Below are positions 1 through 9,332 of a stretch of DNA of 64,000 bases, piece by piece. The DNA is from JACKAQ01 sp965227145 (GTDB lineage Bacteria; Calditrichota; Calditrichia; RBG-13-44-9; J075). The position numbers and the translations under genes were made by a program. Numbering within the stretch: the stretch's first letter is position 1; every line of letters begins with the position of its first letter. A model generated the notes under the pieces. The model did no database searches. It saw nothing but the letters and a program-made list of their open reading frames with translations, and was not told the origin of the DNA. Location: the NCBI GenBank assembly GCA_965227145.1, contig OZ245730.1:3534001-3598000 (forward strand). The letters run 5' to 3'.

Positions 1-1
1 G

Positions 2-109
2 GCTGAAGAATTTCGCATCGCGGTTTCAGCTGAAGAAATTACCGACGACCTGTTTTTCAATCGCGAACCGGTCTATCGGACGGATGAAGAAATCAGTTAC
101 CAAAGATAA
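2..109 (+). CDS. C-terminal end of an unidentified protein (partial)
   Basis: An open frame enters from the left edge of the window and runs 35 codons to a TAA at 107-109. The visible tail is acidic (AEEFRIAVSAEEITDD and, near the end, RTDEEISYQR) and has no motif I recognise. The reading frame is continuous and the next gene has its own ribosome binding site 30 bases later, so this is probably the 3' end of a real gene. The function cannot be judged from 35 residues. Confidence 0.5.
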   Translation, partial: AEEFRIAVSAEEITDDLFFNREPVYRTDEEISYQR

Positions 110-152
110 TTAATAACAATTACTTAACTCACACAAATACAGGAGAAATATC

Positions 153-1241
153 ATGTGTACACTTCATCAAATCGATACAAATAAAATGGAATCATTCGGC
201 GAACGATTGCTCGATATGATCAACGGCGCAGCCATAACGGTGATGATTTCCATCGGGCACCGCACCGGATTATTCGACACAATGTCCGTTATGCAGCCGG
301 CCACCAGCGCGGAAATCGCCAAAAAAGCGGGGCTGGATGAGCGTTACGTTCGCGAATGGCTGGGCGCGATGACCACCGGGAGCATCACTCAATGCAGCAA
401 CGACACCGGCGAACCGCGATATTTTCTGCCGATGGAACATTCGGCATTGCTGACCCGCGCCGCTGGCGCAGATAATTTCGGCGTTTTTGCGCAATACATT
501 CCACTCACCGGAACGGTTGAGGACGAAGTGATCGACAAATTTTACAACGGCGGCGGCGTGCCGTATTCGTCATTCAAACGGTTTCACGAAGTGATGGCGG
601 AAGACAGCGGGCTTTCTGTGCTCACCAGTTTATCCGAATCCATTTTGCCGCTGATACCGGGGTTGACGGAAAAATTGAAAAGCGGCATCCGGGTGATGGA
701 TCTCGGCTGCGGCAGAGGACGCGCGCTCAATTCTCTGGCGGAGGCTTATCCGAACAGCACTTTTTACGGCTGCGATCTGAGCGAAGAAGCCATCGAATTT
801 GCCCGCGCGGAATCGCGTGCCAAAGGGCTTGCAAATATCAAATTTTACGCAACGGATTTGACCACATTTGATATCGACGCGCCCGAAAATGAATACGATT
901 TCATCACCACATTCGATGCGATTCACGATCAGGCGCGACCGGATCGCGTGTTGCGCGGCATTTATCGCGCGCTCAAACCCGACGGCACATATCTGATGCA
1001 GGATATCGGCGCATCCAGCGACGTGCGAAACAATATGGAAATCCCGCTGGCGCCGTTGCTCTACACCGTTTCCACCATGCACTGCATGACCGTATCGCTG
1101 GCGCAGGGCGGCATGGGACTCGGCACAATGTGGGGCAAAGAGCTCGCGCTGGACATGCTCAAAAAAGCCGGTTTCCGCAACGTTGACGTTCACCAATTGG
1201 AACACGACATCCAGAATTATTATTACGTCGTTTCCAAATAA
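153..1241 (+). CDS. Winged-helix/SAM-dependent methyltransferase, Rv2258c-like
   Basis: A 362-residue class I methyltransferase. Residues about 20-100 look like the helical winged-helix domain that precedes the catalytic fold in the Rv2258c-like family (AEIAKKAGLDERYVREWLGAM). The Rossmann part starts near residue 180 with motif I VMDLGCGRGRAL, followed by an acidic residue at the end of strand 2 (FYGCDLSEEAIEFA) and motif IV TTFDAIHDQARPD. No signal peptide is seen, so it should be cytoplasmic. The start is supported by AGGAG at 141-145. The substrate is unknown: the family includes small-molecule methylases with a dimerising winged-helix domain. A perfect 14-bp hairpin follows the stop. Family assignment is firm; the substrate is not predictable. 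Confidence 0.85.
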   Translation: MCTLHQIDTNKMESFGERLLDMINGAAITVMISIGHRTGLFDTMSVMQPATSAEIAKKAGLDERYVREWLGAMTTGSITQCSNDTGEPRYFLPMEHSALLTRAAGADNFGVFAQYIPLTGTVEDEVIDKFYNGGGVPYSSFKRFHEVMAEDSGLSVLTSLSESILPLIPGLTEKLKSGIRVMDLGCGRGRALNSLAEAYPNSTFYGCDLSEEAIEFARAESRAKGLANIKFYATDLTTFDIDAPENEYDFITTFDAIHDQARPDRVLRGIYRALKPDGTYLMQDIGASSDVRNNMEIPLAPLLYTVSTMHCMTVSLAQGGMGLGTMWGKELALDMLKKAGFRNVDVHQLEHDIQNYYYVVSK

Positions 1242-1257
1242 TGCAATAGAGAAACTT

Positions 1258-1291
1258 AAATCCCCGGAATTTCAAACAATTCCGGGGATTT
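1258..1291 (+). terminator. Perfect 14-bp hairpin after the methyltransferase gene
   Basis: Arms 1258-1271 (AAATCCCCGGAATT) and 1278-1291 are perfectly complementary around a 6-base loop. The trailing T-run is only three bases, so this may be a weak terminator or an attenuating hairpin before the next gene, whose ribosome binding site (GAGG) begins a few bases later. Confidence 0.5.
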
Positions 1292-1304
1292 GGGGTGAGG
1301 AATT

Positions 1305-2132
1305 ATGGAAAAAACAATAAATCAAATCGAAGAACAATTTCATTTTTTTGAAGAAATCGAGATAAAATCGTGGGGAACCTATTTCCGGGAAGCAGTGCCG
1401 GAAACGGTTGAACAGCTGGGCATCAGCGTGATGGACGCCGGCACAGCGCTCGCCGTTGCCACAGCAACAGTGGACACGCTGGCGATGAACCGGGTGATGG
1501 GCGCCGGATTACTTTCGCCGATTTCGGCTGCAGAAATTGACGAATTCATCGAGTTTTACCGGCAAAATAATGTGCCGCGATTTTTTATCCAACTGTGCCC
1601 GGTTGCGGATGATCTGCACATCCGGGAGCTGTTGGCGGAAAAAGGATTTGTGAAATTCAACCATTGGGTGAAATTATTCCGGCGTATCGAGCCGTTTCCA
1701 ATCGCAAATACGGCGTTGGCAATTGAACAAATTGGCATATCGCAAGCGAATGATTTTGCTGAACTTATCGTAAGCGGTTTTGGCTGGGATTCTTCGTTGA
1801 AACCCATGATTTCGGCGGTGGTGGGATTAACCGGCTGGCATCATTACATCGCATTCGACGGTCGAAAACCGGTGGCTTGCGCGGCGCTGTTCATCGATGG
1901 CGAATATGCCGAACTGGCATTTGCAGCAACGTTACCGGAATATCGCGGGCACGGTGCACAATCCGCACTGATCGCCCGGCGCTTCCGCGATGCCGCCGCT
2001 GCCGGCGCAAAATGGATGATCTCCGAAACGGCGGAGGAGCTGCCGGATCGCCCGGTACCCTCGTTTCGAAATATGATTCGCGCGGGTTTTCGCGTGGCGT
2101 ATTTGCGCCCAAATTATCTGTTTACGTTCTAA
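1305..2132 (+). CDS. GNAT-family N-acetyltransferase, two-part
   Basis: A 275-residue cytoplasmic protein. The C-terminal third carries the GNAT acetyl-CoA site: ELAFAATLPEYRGHGAQSAL matches the strand-4 then R/Q-x-x-G-x-G/A pattern, and the end (SFRNMIRAGFRVAYLRPNYLF) matches the usual GNAT closing strand. The N-terminal 120 residues look like a second, degenerate GNAT half, as in tandem-GNAT enzymes. The start follows TGAGG about 7 bases upstream. The acyl acceptor is unknown. It shares a convergent bidirectional terminator with the protease gene on the other strand. Confidence 0.8.
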   Translation: MEKTINQIEEQFHFFEEIEIKSWGTYFREAVPETVEQLGISVMDAGTALAVATATVDTLAMNRVMGAGLLSPISAAEIDEFIEFYRQNNVPRFFIQLCPVADDLHIRELLAEKGFVKFNHWVKLFRRIEPFPIANTALAIEQIGISQANDFAELIVSGFGWDSSLKPMISAVVGLTGWHHYIAFDGRKPVACAALFIDGEYAELAFAATLPEYRGHGAQSALIARRFRDAAAAGAKWMISETAEELPDRPVPSFRNMIRAGFRVAYLRPNYLFTF

Positions 2133-2170
2133 AAAAAAAGCGCTGCTCAACCGGGCAGCGCTTTTTTTTT
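2131..2170. terminator. Bidirectional intrinsic terminator
   Basis: A nine-A run, then GCGCTGC (2140-2146), an 8-base loop, GCAGCGC (2155-2161) and a nine-T run. It lies between two convergent genes (GNAT ending at 2132, protease ending at 2189), so the same stem with flanking A and T runs can stop transcription from both sides. Confidence 0.9.
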
Positions 2171-2188
2171 ACGGAAATTTAGTGCAGC

Positions 2189-5100
2189 TTATTTCATTAA
2201 AATCATCTGTTTATGGGCAACAAATTCTCCGGCGGAAACACGGTAAAAATAGATGCCGCTGGCAACAGAATTGCCGGACTGGTTTTTGCCGTCCCAACGA
2301 ACCTGATGGTAGCCCGGCTGTAATTTGGCATCCATCACTGTTGCGATTTTTTGCCCGATGGCGTTGTAAATTTCCACCCGGACGTCCGATTGTTCCGGCA
2401 GCGCAAAACGGATTTCCGTGGACGGATTGAACGGGTTCGGATAGTTTTGCTCAACCGCAAATTGCACCGGAACACCGCTTTCCAGCCCGCTTTTGCGGAC
2501 GGATAATCGCTTCACGGCGGGATTTGCCAGTTGCAAAATATCGCCATCGCGGAGCGTGTGGGTGGCAATTATCGCAGTGCCCGCCATCTCCGAAATTTCG
2601 AAAATTGCGCTGCCCAGATTTGTCATTTGCAGACGCAACGGATATCGTTCAGCCTGCAAAACGATGGTTTGCTCGCTGCTTTCGCTGAGATACGAATCAT
2701 CTGCAAAACGGGCATCGAGCAGCGGTTTCGGGGCAACCGGCGGCAACGTAAACCTTGCTTTTTCAACAGCTTCCGGCAAACGGGCATCGATGTACAGTGT
2801 TTGGGAAAAATCGTTATCGCCGGAAATGGTAATCGCCGGAAACACGCTCAAATCCGGTTTTTGGAGCGCCGCTATTTTGGCGACCGGTGCGGCACACGAG
2901 ATCGTCACTGCGCCGGAATCGCTGGCGCGAACCCAATAACCGAGTCCCGGTTTCAGCGTATCCGATTGGGAATAACTGCCGTCGAAGCTATAAAATGTGC
3001 CGGGAATAATCACCGAATCCTGATCGAGAATTTGGGCGGTTGCCACCTCGCAGGAGGGACCGGAAATCATGTTCCAACCAGCATCCAAAATTACGGTGAA
3101 GGCATCCAGCGGCGTGCCGGTCAATTCTACTGTTTCGGTGGAATCGAATCGCAGCCAATAGCCTTTGCTGCGGGCAAGATGTGTTTCCGAAACATACGCG
3201 CCGTTGAAGCTGAAAAGGGTGCCGCTCACATGACTCGGGAACATCGTAACAACAGCAGAATCAGCCATTTGCGCCGGGCTGGCAATCATGTTCCAACCTT
3301 CGTTCAACACCATGTTTTGGGTGATTTCCGAGGTTTGCCCGAAAAATGCGAGATAGGTTGCCATCAGCTCATTTTTGGTTGCGGGCGATGCGCCATCGAC
3401 CAAATCCATAAACTGGAACGAAACACCGACGGTGTTCCCATGGGTTTCGCCGGGCTGCGCGGCGTTGGCAATGCCGCAATCGAACGCCGGGCTGGTGTTG
3501 CTGTGAATGATTGCGCCGGTTCCGATCGCAGCGATGTGATCCGGATAGCTGTCGCTGCCGATGTTGTAGCTGAAATCCTGTCCGGCAGTAATTCCGGCTC
3601 CGGCAATTGTGGTCAATTCGCCGTTGCTGTTGCCATCGGAAAGCCCGTTGATGCCAAACGTGGTTCCGAAATTGTGTCCGCCGTTACCCGGATCCCAAAA
3701 CCAGGCATCGCCGCCTTCCATGTAAACGTGGCCGCCGTTGGCGATAAAATCTTCGATGGTTGCGGCTTCCGCACTACCTGCTGTGATCACATAATTGCTG
3801 CTGAAATGACCGAGCACCACAAAAAGGTAATCCACGTTGCTCAAATCCGCGGGCAGTTCCGCAACGGTCAAACTGACGATACCGTTGGCATTTAGCGCGT
3901 CGGAAATTGCTGCAACGTTTTCGCTATTTTTTGATAATTGCGCAACGGCATCCGAAAAGCTGATTTCGCCCCGGGGATCATTTTTGGCGCGATCGACAAT
4001 TTGTTGGGCGTTCGCCAACAATGTGGGATTCCAGATTAGCGCATCGATGCCACCGGCAACCGCGCTGACACTCACTTCCTGACTGGTGCTGTCGTTTGCA
4101 ATGAGCCTGGTAAACAATGTGTAAGTATATGTTTGTCCTGTGGTTAAACCTTCATCTGTGAACGTTTCAACAGTTCCGTTTATGGAATTCAACAGCGACC
4201 CTTCGCGCAAAATATCGATCACAAAATCTGTCGGGAAAACCGGTGTTCCGTCCACCAAAGCGGTGGGCGCTGTCCAATCAATCTGGATCGATGTGGGCGT
4301 TGTTGCATCGCTGAAAGCCGTGATGTTTGTTGGCGGCAGCGGATCTTCCGGATCGGCGATGTTGATCGCTTCCCACAAATCCGGGTGAAAAAAGCTGGTT
4401 CCGGCGTTGCTGGATGAGGCGCCGGTGCTGCAGCCACCGTGGGTGTGGATGCCCAACGCGCGACCGGTAGCTTCGTCGATAACCGGGCTGCCGGAGTTGC
4501 CGCCCTGCGTATCGGTATGATAGCGCATGGTTGTGCCGCTGGAACCCATATTCGGCCCGACATGGGTTTGTTCGGTTTGGTTGGTTTCGTCGCGCGGACC
4601 GTTGCCGTGTCCCGGTGCGGGACCGTCCACGCCGTAGCCGGTAATGCGAATTTCTGCCGCCGAATAATCCTGCACAAATGCGAACGATTCGCCCTGCGCC
4701 TGAATGGGTTGCTCACCCGTTTCCGAATTGTTTTGTACTTCAAATTTTCCCCAGTCATTACCGACGCCGCCATTTACAAAAACGCGGCTGGACTGGATGA
4801 TGGTATATTGAAATTCCGGCGCGGGATGCTGGACAGTGCCGTCCGGCAGCGACATCGGTACGTTAAATTCCAGCACTTGTGCGGTTGTCGCATCGAGGCA
4901 GTGCCCCGCGGTAAGTTGTAATCCGTTGGAAATAATCCAGCCGGTGCAGCCGATCGGCACAATTCGCCCGGATTTTGGATCATCGGAGGGAATCCGGTCG
5001 TCATCAGCGCCGCAAATGCTCATCGGCAGCGGCACATTGCCAACCCATTCCCCGACCATCACATCTTTCACCGAAAACCGGACGTCGATATCGCCGGGTG

Positions 5101-5476
5101 CAGCAAATAATTCAATGCGAATCCTGTCGCCGTTGAAAAATGCGCTGGCATTTTCCCATTCCGCAATTGTCCGGGCAGTTAACGTCTGGCGGGCGCCGTC
5201 TGCCAACGCAGTGAGTTGCAAATAGCTGTTTTCACCGAGCGCCACATTTTCAAAAAACACCCGAAGCCACGGTGTTTTGGGCACATACACATCGTCTGAG
5301 AAAACCAGAACCGGTTTTTCCGCGGTCATCGGTGCGCTTTTCAATCCGGATTCCATTTCGTATGTGGCCATAAAAAACGGCGTTTCCGATTGTTGGGCAA
5401 TCGCAGTTCCCGCGATCAACATCGAAAAGACAATTGCCATCCGTAACAACTTCCGGAGGGGTCGCATTGAATTCAT
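2189..5476 (-). CDS. Secreted trypsin-like serine protease with FN3 domain and C-terminal sorting tail
   Basis: A 1095-residue exported protease. Residues 1-28 are a Sec signal (MRPLRKLLRMAIVFSML, cleavage near AIAQ). The S1 domain spans about 150-370 with the triad visible as TAGHC (His192), GNDWG (Asp241) and GGNSGSP (Ser328). A fibronectin-III-like domain follows at about 375-465, then a DJ-1/glutamine-amidotransferase-like stretch near 480-710 of uncertain fold. Two tandem modules follow with GWNMI(A/S).P at the start and GYW(L/V)R at the end. From residue 1011 runs a FlgD-like/type IX tail: NYPNPFNPSTEIRF, then WDGKN and GIYFYRV, ending QMILMK. The start is supported by AGGAGA 7 bases upstream. 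It is probably exported to the outside and anchored or released by the tail system. Substrate unknown. Confidence 0.9.
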   Translation of the reverse strand: MNSMRPLRKLLRMAIVFSMLIAGTAIAQQSETPFFMATYEMESGLKSAPMTAEKPVLVFSDDVYVPKTPWLRVFFENVALGENSYLQLTALADGARQTLTARTIAEWENASAFFNGDRIRIELFAAPGDIDVRFSVKDVMVGEWVGNVPLPMSICGADDDRIPSDDPKSGRIVPIGCTGWIISNGLQLTAGHCLDATTAQVLEFNVPMSLPDGTVQHPAPEFQYTIIQSSRVFVNGGVGNDWGKFEVQNNSETGEQPIQAQGESFAFVQDYSAAEIRITGYGVDGPAPGHGNGPRDETNQTEQTHVGPNMGSSGTTMRYHTDTQGGNSGSPVIDEATGRALGIHTHGGCSTGASSSNAGTSFFHPDLWEAINIADPEDPLPPTNITAFSDATTPTSIQIDWTAPTALVDGTPVFPTDFVIDILREGSLLNSINGTVETFTDEGLTTGQTYTYTLFTRLIANDSTSQEVSVSAVAGGIDALIWNPTLLANAQQIVDRAKNDPRGEISFSDAVAQLSKNSENVAAISDALNANGIVSLTVAELPADLSNVDYLFVVLGHFSSNYVITAGSAEAATIEDFIANGGHVYMEGGDAWFWDPGNGGHNFGTTFGINGLSDGNSNGELTTIAGAGITAGQDFSYNIGSDSYPDHIAAIGTGAIIHSNTSPAFDCGIANAAQPGETHGNTVGVSFQFMDLVDGASPATKNELMATYLAFFGQTSEITQNMVLNEGWNMIASPAQMADSAVVTMFPSHVSGTLFSFNGAYVSETHLARSKGYWLRFDSTETVELTGTPLDAFTVILDAGWNMISGPSCEVATAQILDQDSVIIPGTFYSFDGSYSQSDTLKPGLGYWVRASDSGAVTISCAAPVAKIAALQKPDLSVFPAITISGDNDFSQTLYIDARLPEAVEKARFTLPPVAPKPLLDARFADDSYLSESSEQTIVLQAERYPLRLQMTNLGSAIFEISEMAGTAIIATHTLRDGDILQLANPAVKRLSVRKSGLESGVPVQFAVEQNYPNPFNPSTEIRFALPEQSDVRVEIYNAIGQKIATVMDAKLQPGYHQVRWDGKNQSGNSVASGIYFYRVSAGEFVAHKQMILMK

Positions 5477-5754
5477 GAACGTCTCCTAATCAATTAATAT
5501 TATTGGATTTAAAAACACAGATTTTCTATTTTGGCATCTGCCGTGGCTAAAAAAACGGCGCATCTGTCTCGATTGTGTAATCGGAAAATTATGCTCACAT
5601 TTGAACCTTCAAATGATAATAAACCGGAGAGATGATTCCAAAAAATATATGCATCGAATCCCGAAAGTTTTGGGGACTAAAAGATTGGCATTTGGTTTCC
5701 CCAATCATTAAATTCTGACCGGTAAATCAATTTGAACATAAAAAAGGTAGGTTC
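5477..5754. other. Divergent intergenic region without a clear element
   Basis: This 278-base AT-rich spacer separates the divergent protease and beta-propeller genes, so it must hold two promoters. The only structure I see is a 7-bp inverted repeat TTGGGGA (5670-5676) and TCCCCAA (5698-5704). No small gene is supported. Confidence 0.4.
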
Positions 5755-7074
5755 ATGCGTCTATTGCCCCAATTTCTGCGCATGTTTTTCGCGCTCTGCA
5801 TTATCGTTTCCCCCGCGTTTGTTTCGGCAAATTGGACAAAACTAACGTCGCCGACATCGGAGGATCTTAACAAAATCCTGTTTGTAGATGACCGGCACGG
5901 TTGGATTGTCGGCGAAGGCGGCACCATTTTGCGCACCACGGATGGCGGCGACAGTTGGGAATCGTTGAATAGCGGTATCAGCTTTAATATTGTGGGCATC
6001 TCATTTATCGATTCGCTGACCGGCTGGGTGATCGGCTGGAAAAACGATGCGCCGCCCATCGGGACGCTTCTGTTGAGCACCATTGACGGCGGCGAAACCT
6101 GGAGCCAGCAATTGTTTCCGCAGGAAAACCAGATTTTATTCGATATCTATTTTTTTGACGCCATAAACGGCTGGGTTTCCGGCAGAAACGGCACCATCGC
6201 CAGCACAATTGACAGTGGCATCAAATGGAATTATTCTCGGCTGGACCCCTCTTTGTTCCAGTTTTTCCCGGTGCGATGTTTAAAATTTTACAACACAAAA
6301 TACGGTTTCGCCAGCGGCGGGATTATCGATAACGCCGGGATGATCTGGCGATCACTGGATTACGGGCAAAATTGGGACGTAACGCCCATCGGTCCGGAAC
6401 CGATTTACGATATTCACATTCTCGATTCGCTGAACATACTTGCCGTCGGCGGCGATTTTGAATATGGTGCCATGGTCGCCCGCAGCAGCAACGGCGGCGA
6501 CAATTGGGAATACATCACTTTGGCGGGAATCAATGCCCGCGGGACGGCCACAGCCGTCGATTTCCGGACGGATTCCGAAGCCTGGGCGACAGTTGGCACA
6601 TCGGAAAAATACATTATTTCGCCGGATAGCGGCATCACCTGGCAAAGTTTCGACACGCCGGACAGCACCAATTTATTCGACATTATTTTTATGGATTCGC
6701 TGACAGCGTTCGCCGTGGGGATTGGCGGCGTTATTTACAGGTACGATCATCCGATTGTCGGCATCTCCGGAAATCCCGCAAATGTGCCGGCAAATCTGCG
6801 GCTGGCGCAGAATTATCCCAACCCGTTCAATCCGCAAACTACCATATTATTTGAATTGGAAACATCTGCCCACATCCGGCTAACGGTTTTTGATGCCGCC
6901 GGAAGGCATGTTCGCACGCTGATCGATGCACCGCAAATTCCCGGTGAACACCGCGTTTTTTTCGATGGCAGTAATTTGGCGAGCGGGATTTATTTTTATC
7001 ACATCAACGCCATTTCTTCCGCAACGCGCCAACCGGCATTCAGCCAAACCCGCAAAATGCTGCTGCTGAAATAG
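5755..7074 (+). CDS. Secreted Ycf48-like beta-propeller protein with C-terminal sorting tail
   Basis: A 439-residue exported protein. An N-terminal signal peptide (LPQFLRMFFALCIIVSPAF) ends near VSA-N. It is followed by repeated blades of the type GWIVGEGGTILRTTDGGDSW, the signature of Ycf48/BNR-like photosystem-assembly-type propellers that are widespread in secreted FCB proteins. At about residue 350 begins NYPNPFNPQTTILF, followed by GIYFYHI and a final KMLLLK, the FlgD-like/type IX tail. The start has AAAGGTAGG upstream. It probably acts outside the outer membrane as a binding or structural propeller. No enzyme residues are seen. Confidence 0.85.
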   Translation: MRLLPQFLRMFFALCIIVSPAFVSANWTKLTSPTSEDLNKILFVDDRHGWIVGEGGTILRTTDGGDSWESLNSGISFNIVGISFIDSLTGWVIGWKNDAPPIGTLLLSTIDGGETWSQQLFPQENQILFDIYFFDAINGWVSGRNGTIASTIDSGIKWNYSRLDPSLFQFFPVRCLKFYNTKYGFASGGIIDNAGMIWRSLDYGQNWDVTPIGPEPIYDIHILDSLNILAVGGDFEYGAMVARSSNGGDNWEYITLAGINARGTATAVDFRTDSEAWATVGTSEKYIISPDSGITWQSFDTPDSTNLFDIIFMDSLTAFAVGIGGVIYRYDHPIVGISGNPANVPANLRLAQNYPNPFNPQTTILFELETSAHIRLTVFDAAGRHVRTLIDAPQIPGEHRVFFDGSNLASGIYFYHINAISSATRQPAFSQTRKMLLLK

Positions 7075-7160
7075 CGTTTTGCGCAGTAATTTTGATGCGT
7101 TTTCAACAAACAAATCAACCCAAATATCCGCCAAAAACGGGCAGCCTGAAACCAAACGAA

Positions 7161-7715
7161 ATGATACACAACAATTTTTCACCGTTCCCCATTTTGAAAA
7201 CCGACCGGTTAACCCTGCGAAAACCGGCAACCGGCGACAGCGCAGAAATTTTCGCGTTGCGCGCCAATCCATCCGTAAACAAATATCTTGACCGACAGCC
7301 GTGCCATTCGATTGAAAATGCCACAAGTTTTATTTTGAACATCAACAAAAGCATCGAAAATAACGACGCATTTTATTGGGCGATCACATCAAATCTTACC
7401 GGAAAATTGATTGGCACCATTTGTTTATTTAATTTTTCGAAAGATAAATCCACTGCCGAAATCGGATATGAGCTACTGCCAGATTTTCACGGTAAAGGGC
7501 TGATGCGGGAAGCCGTTTCGATCGTCATCGAATTTGGATTTCGCCAAATGCGCCTCTCATCAATTTTGGCGATAGTCCATTTTGAAAATCTCCGTTCAAT
7601 AAAATTGTTGGAAACATTCAAATTCACAAAACTGCCAAACGCCAAAGAAATGGATGAACATCTCATCCGGTTTGAATTGGCGGACAGCGAGCCAAAAATC
7701 ACCGTCAAAGGATAG
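7161..7715 (+). CDS. GNAT N-acetyltransferase, RimJ/RimL-like
   Basis: The recognisable protein begins FPILKTDRLTLRKPATGDSAEIFALR, typical of the RimJ/RimL GNAT group. It continues with GYELLPDFHGKGLMREAVSIVIEFGF, the acetyl-CoA-binding motif, and ENLRSIKLLETFKF, the usual closing helix. I place the start at ATG 7161. The frame is open to a TTG at 7092 and an ATG at 7095, but those extra 22-23 residues do not look like part of the fold. No strong ribosome binding site decides between them. It acts in the cytoplasm on a protein N-terminus or a small amine; the target is unknown. Confidence 0.75.
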   Translation: MIHNNFSPFPILKTDRLTLRKPATGDSAEIFALRANPSVNKYLDRQPCHSIENATSFILNINKSIENNDAFYWAITSNLTGKLIGTICLFNFSKDKSTAEIGYELLPDFHGKGLMREAVSIVIEFGFRQMRLSSILAIVHFENLRSIKLLETFKFTKLPNAKEMDEHLIRFELADSEPKITVKG

Positions 7716-7756
7716 CTGCAACTTCGAAAATCAATCACCCGTTATTGGAGGAACCC

Positions 7757-9226
7757 ATGCAAACCTGTAAAATGCTGTGCGCGACACTGTTGTTTTTTGC
7801 GATTTCGGCGAACGCCAATCCCAAATTTGAGCAATATTTCATCGATAAAACAATGCGGGTGGATTATTTCCACATCGGCGATGCCGCCAGCGAATTTGTC
7901 ACGCTGGATCATGTGTATCAATACGGCGTTTGGGCGGGCAGCCGCAATCAGTTGATCGACCATTTCGACAACGGTCAATATTATCTGAAAATTTACGACG
8001 CCGGCGGCGGCGAACTGATTTATTCCAAAGGTTTCAACACCTATTTTTACGAATACGCCACCAGCGAAGATGCGACGAACGGCATCAAACGCAGCTATCA
8101 CGAATCGGCGCTGCTGCCGTATCCGAAAGCGCCGGTGCGGATGAGTATCGAAAAGCGCGACAAATACAATAAAATGACAGAAATTTACAGCGTGACCATC
8201 GATCCGGCAGCGGTTTCCGTAATTCGCGAAGAGCCGAAAGACCCGGATATTTTGGTAATCCAAAGTCAAAACGGCGGCGTTCCGCATCAAAAAGTGGATA
8301 TCGCGTTCATCGGCGAAGGCTACACAAAAAATGAAACGGAAAAATTCAAAAAGGATTTGCAACGGTTCACCGATTATTTTTTCAGCAAAGAGCCGTATAA
8401 ATCCAATCGCGCTAACTTCAATATTTACGGTGTGTTAAAACCTTCGCTGGACAGCGGCGTGGACGAGCCGCGCCACAATTCATTCAAAAATACGGCGCTA
8501 AACGCGACGTTCAATTCACTCGGTTCCGAACGATATTTGCTCACCGAAGACAACAAAACGCTGCGCGATATCGCCGCACATGTGCCGTACGACGCGCTGT
8601 ATATTATGGTCAATCACTATCGTTACGGCGGTGGCGGGATTTACAATTGGTACTGCTCATTTACTGCCGATAACCAGTGGAGCAATTATTTATTCGTCCA
8701 CGAATTCGGGCATTCGCTGCTCGGTTTGGCGGATGAATATTACACTTCATCCGTTTCGTACAACGAATTTTATCCCGAAGGTGTGGAGCCGGCGGAGCCG
8801 AACATCAGCAAAGAAACCGATCCCGCCAAAATAAAATGGCGCGATAAACTGACGCCGGGCATCGAAATGCCCACACCGTGGGAAAAAGCGGATTTTGACT
8901 CGATGGATTTGGCGTGGCAACAACAACGGCGGGAATTGAACAATCGCGTGGCGGAGCTGAAGCGCAACAACGCAGCGGCTGCGGAAGTGAAATCTGCGGA
9001 AGAATTATACAATCGCCTCGATCGCGAGCACAGCGAGAAAATGCACCGCTATTTACAAAACAGCAAATTTGCCGGAAAAGTTGGTGCGTTCGAAGGTGCG
9101 GGCTATGCCTCAAAAGGCATGTTTCGCCCGGAAATAGATTGCATCATGTTTACCAAAAGCGCAAAAACATTTTGTGTCGTTTGCGAAGCTGCCATTCAGG
9201 AAATTATCGATTATTACAGCAAATAA
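7757..9226 (+). CDS. Secreted metallopeptidase, M64 (IgA peptidase) family
   Basis: A 489-residue exported zinc peptidase. I chose ATG 7757 because GGAGG at 7747-7751 sits 5 bases ahead; an upstream in-frame TTG overlaps that site. Residues 1-20 are a signal peptide (MLCATLLFFAISANA). About 21-150 fits the M64 N-terminal beta domain, and the catalytic domain follows at 170-485 with HEFGHSLLGLADEYY. His315 and His319 would bind zinc with Asp326, and Glu316 would be the catalytic base. A low-complexity charged helix (about 390-435, rich in R, E and N) interrupts the domain. There is no sorting tail, so it is periplasmic or exported by another route. Confidence 0.88.
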   Translation: MQTCKMLCATLLFFAISANANPKFEQYFIDKTMRVDYFHIGDAASEFVTLDHVYQYGVWAGSRNQLIDHFDNGQYYLKIYDAGGGELIYSKGFNTYFYEYATSEDATNGIKRSYHESALLPYPKAPVRMSIEKRDKYNKMTEIYSVTIDPAAVSVIREEPKDPDILVIQSQNGGVPHQKVDIAFIGEGYTKNETEKFKKDLQRFTDYFFSKEPYKSNRANFNIYGVLKPSLDSGVDEPRHNSFKNTALNATFNSLGSERYLLTEDNKTLRDIAAHVPYDALYIMVNHYRYGGGGIYNWYCSFTADNQWSNYLFVHEFGHSLLGLADEYYTSSVSYNEFYPEGVEPAEPNISKETDPAKIKWRDKLTPGIEMPTPWEKADFDSMDLAWQQQRRELNNRVAELKRNNAAAAEVKSAEELYNRLDREHSEKMHRYLQNSKFAGKVGAFEGAGYASKGMFRPEIDCIMFTKSAKTFCVVCEAAIQEIIDYYSK

Positions 9227-9245
9227 CCAATTTGCCGAAAACGGA

Positions 9246-9276
9246 GCAGGATAAACAGGTTAAGCTTTTATCCTGC
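9246..9276 (+). terminator. Hairpin and pyrimidine tract after the M64 gene
   Basis: Arms GCAGGATAAA (9246-9255) and TTTATCCTGC (9267-9276) form a 10-bp stem with an 11-base loop, followed by the T-rich stretch CCACTTTTCTTTTC. It is probably the terminator of the M64 gene, though the U-tract is interrupted by C. Confidence 0.5.
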
Positions 9277-9332
9277 CCACTTTTCTTTTCATCCTTCATT
9301 TTTTTTATCCTTCACCCTTTATCCTTTTTCTT

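Noticed and set aside
2531..3895. 454-codon plus-strand open frame opposite the secreted protease
   Set aside because: It is a shadow of the protease gene; the composition is untypical and no motif is present.
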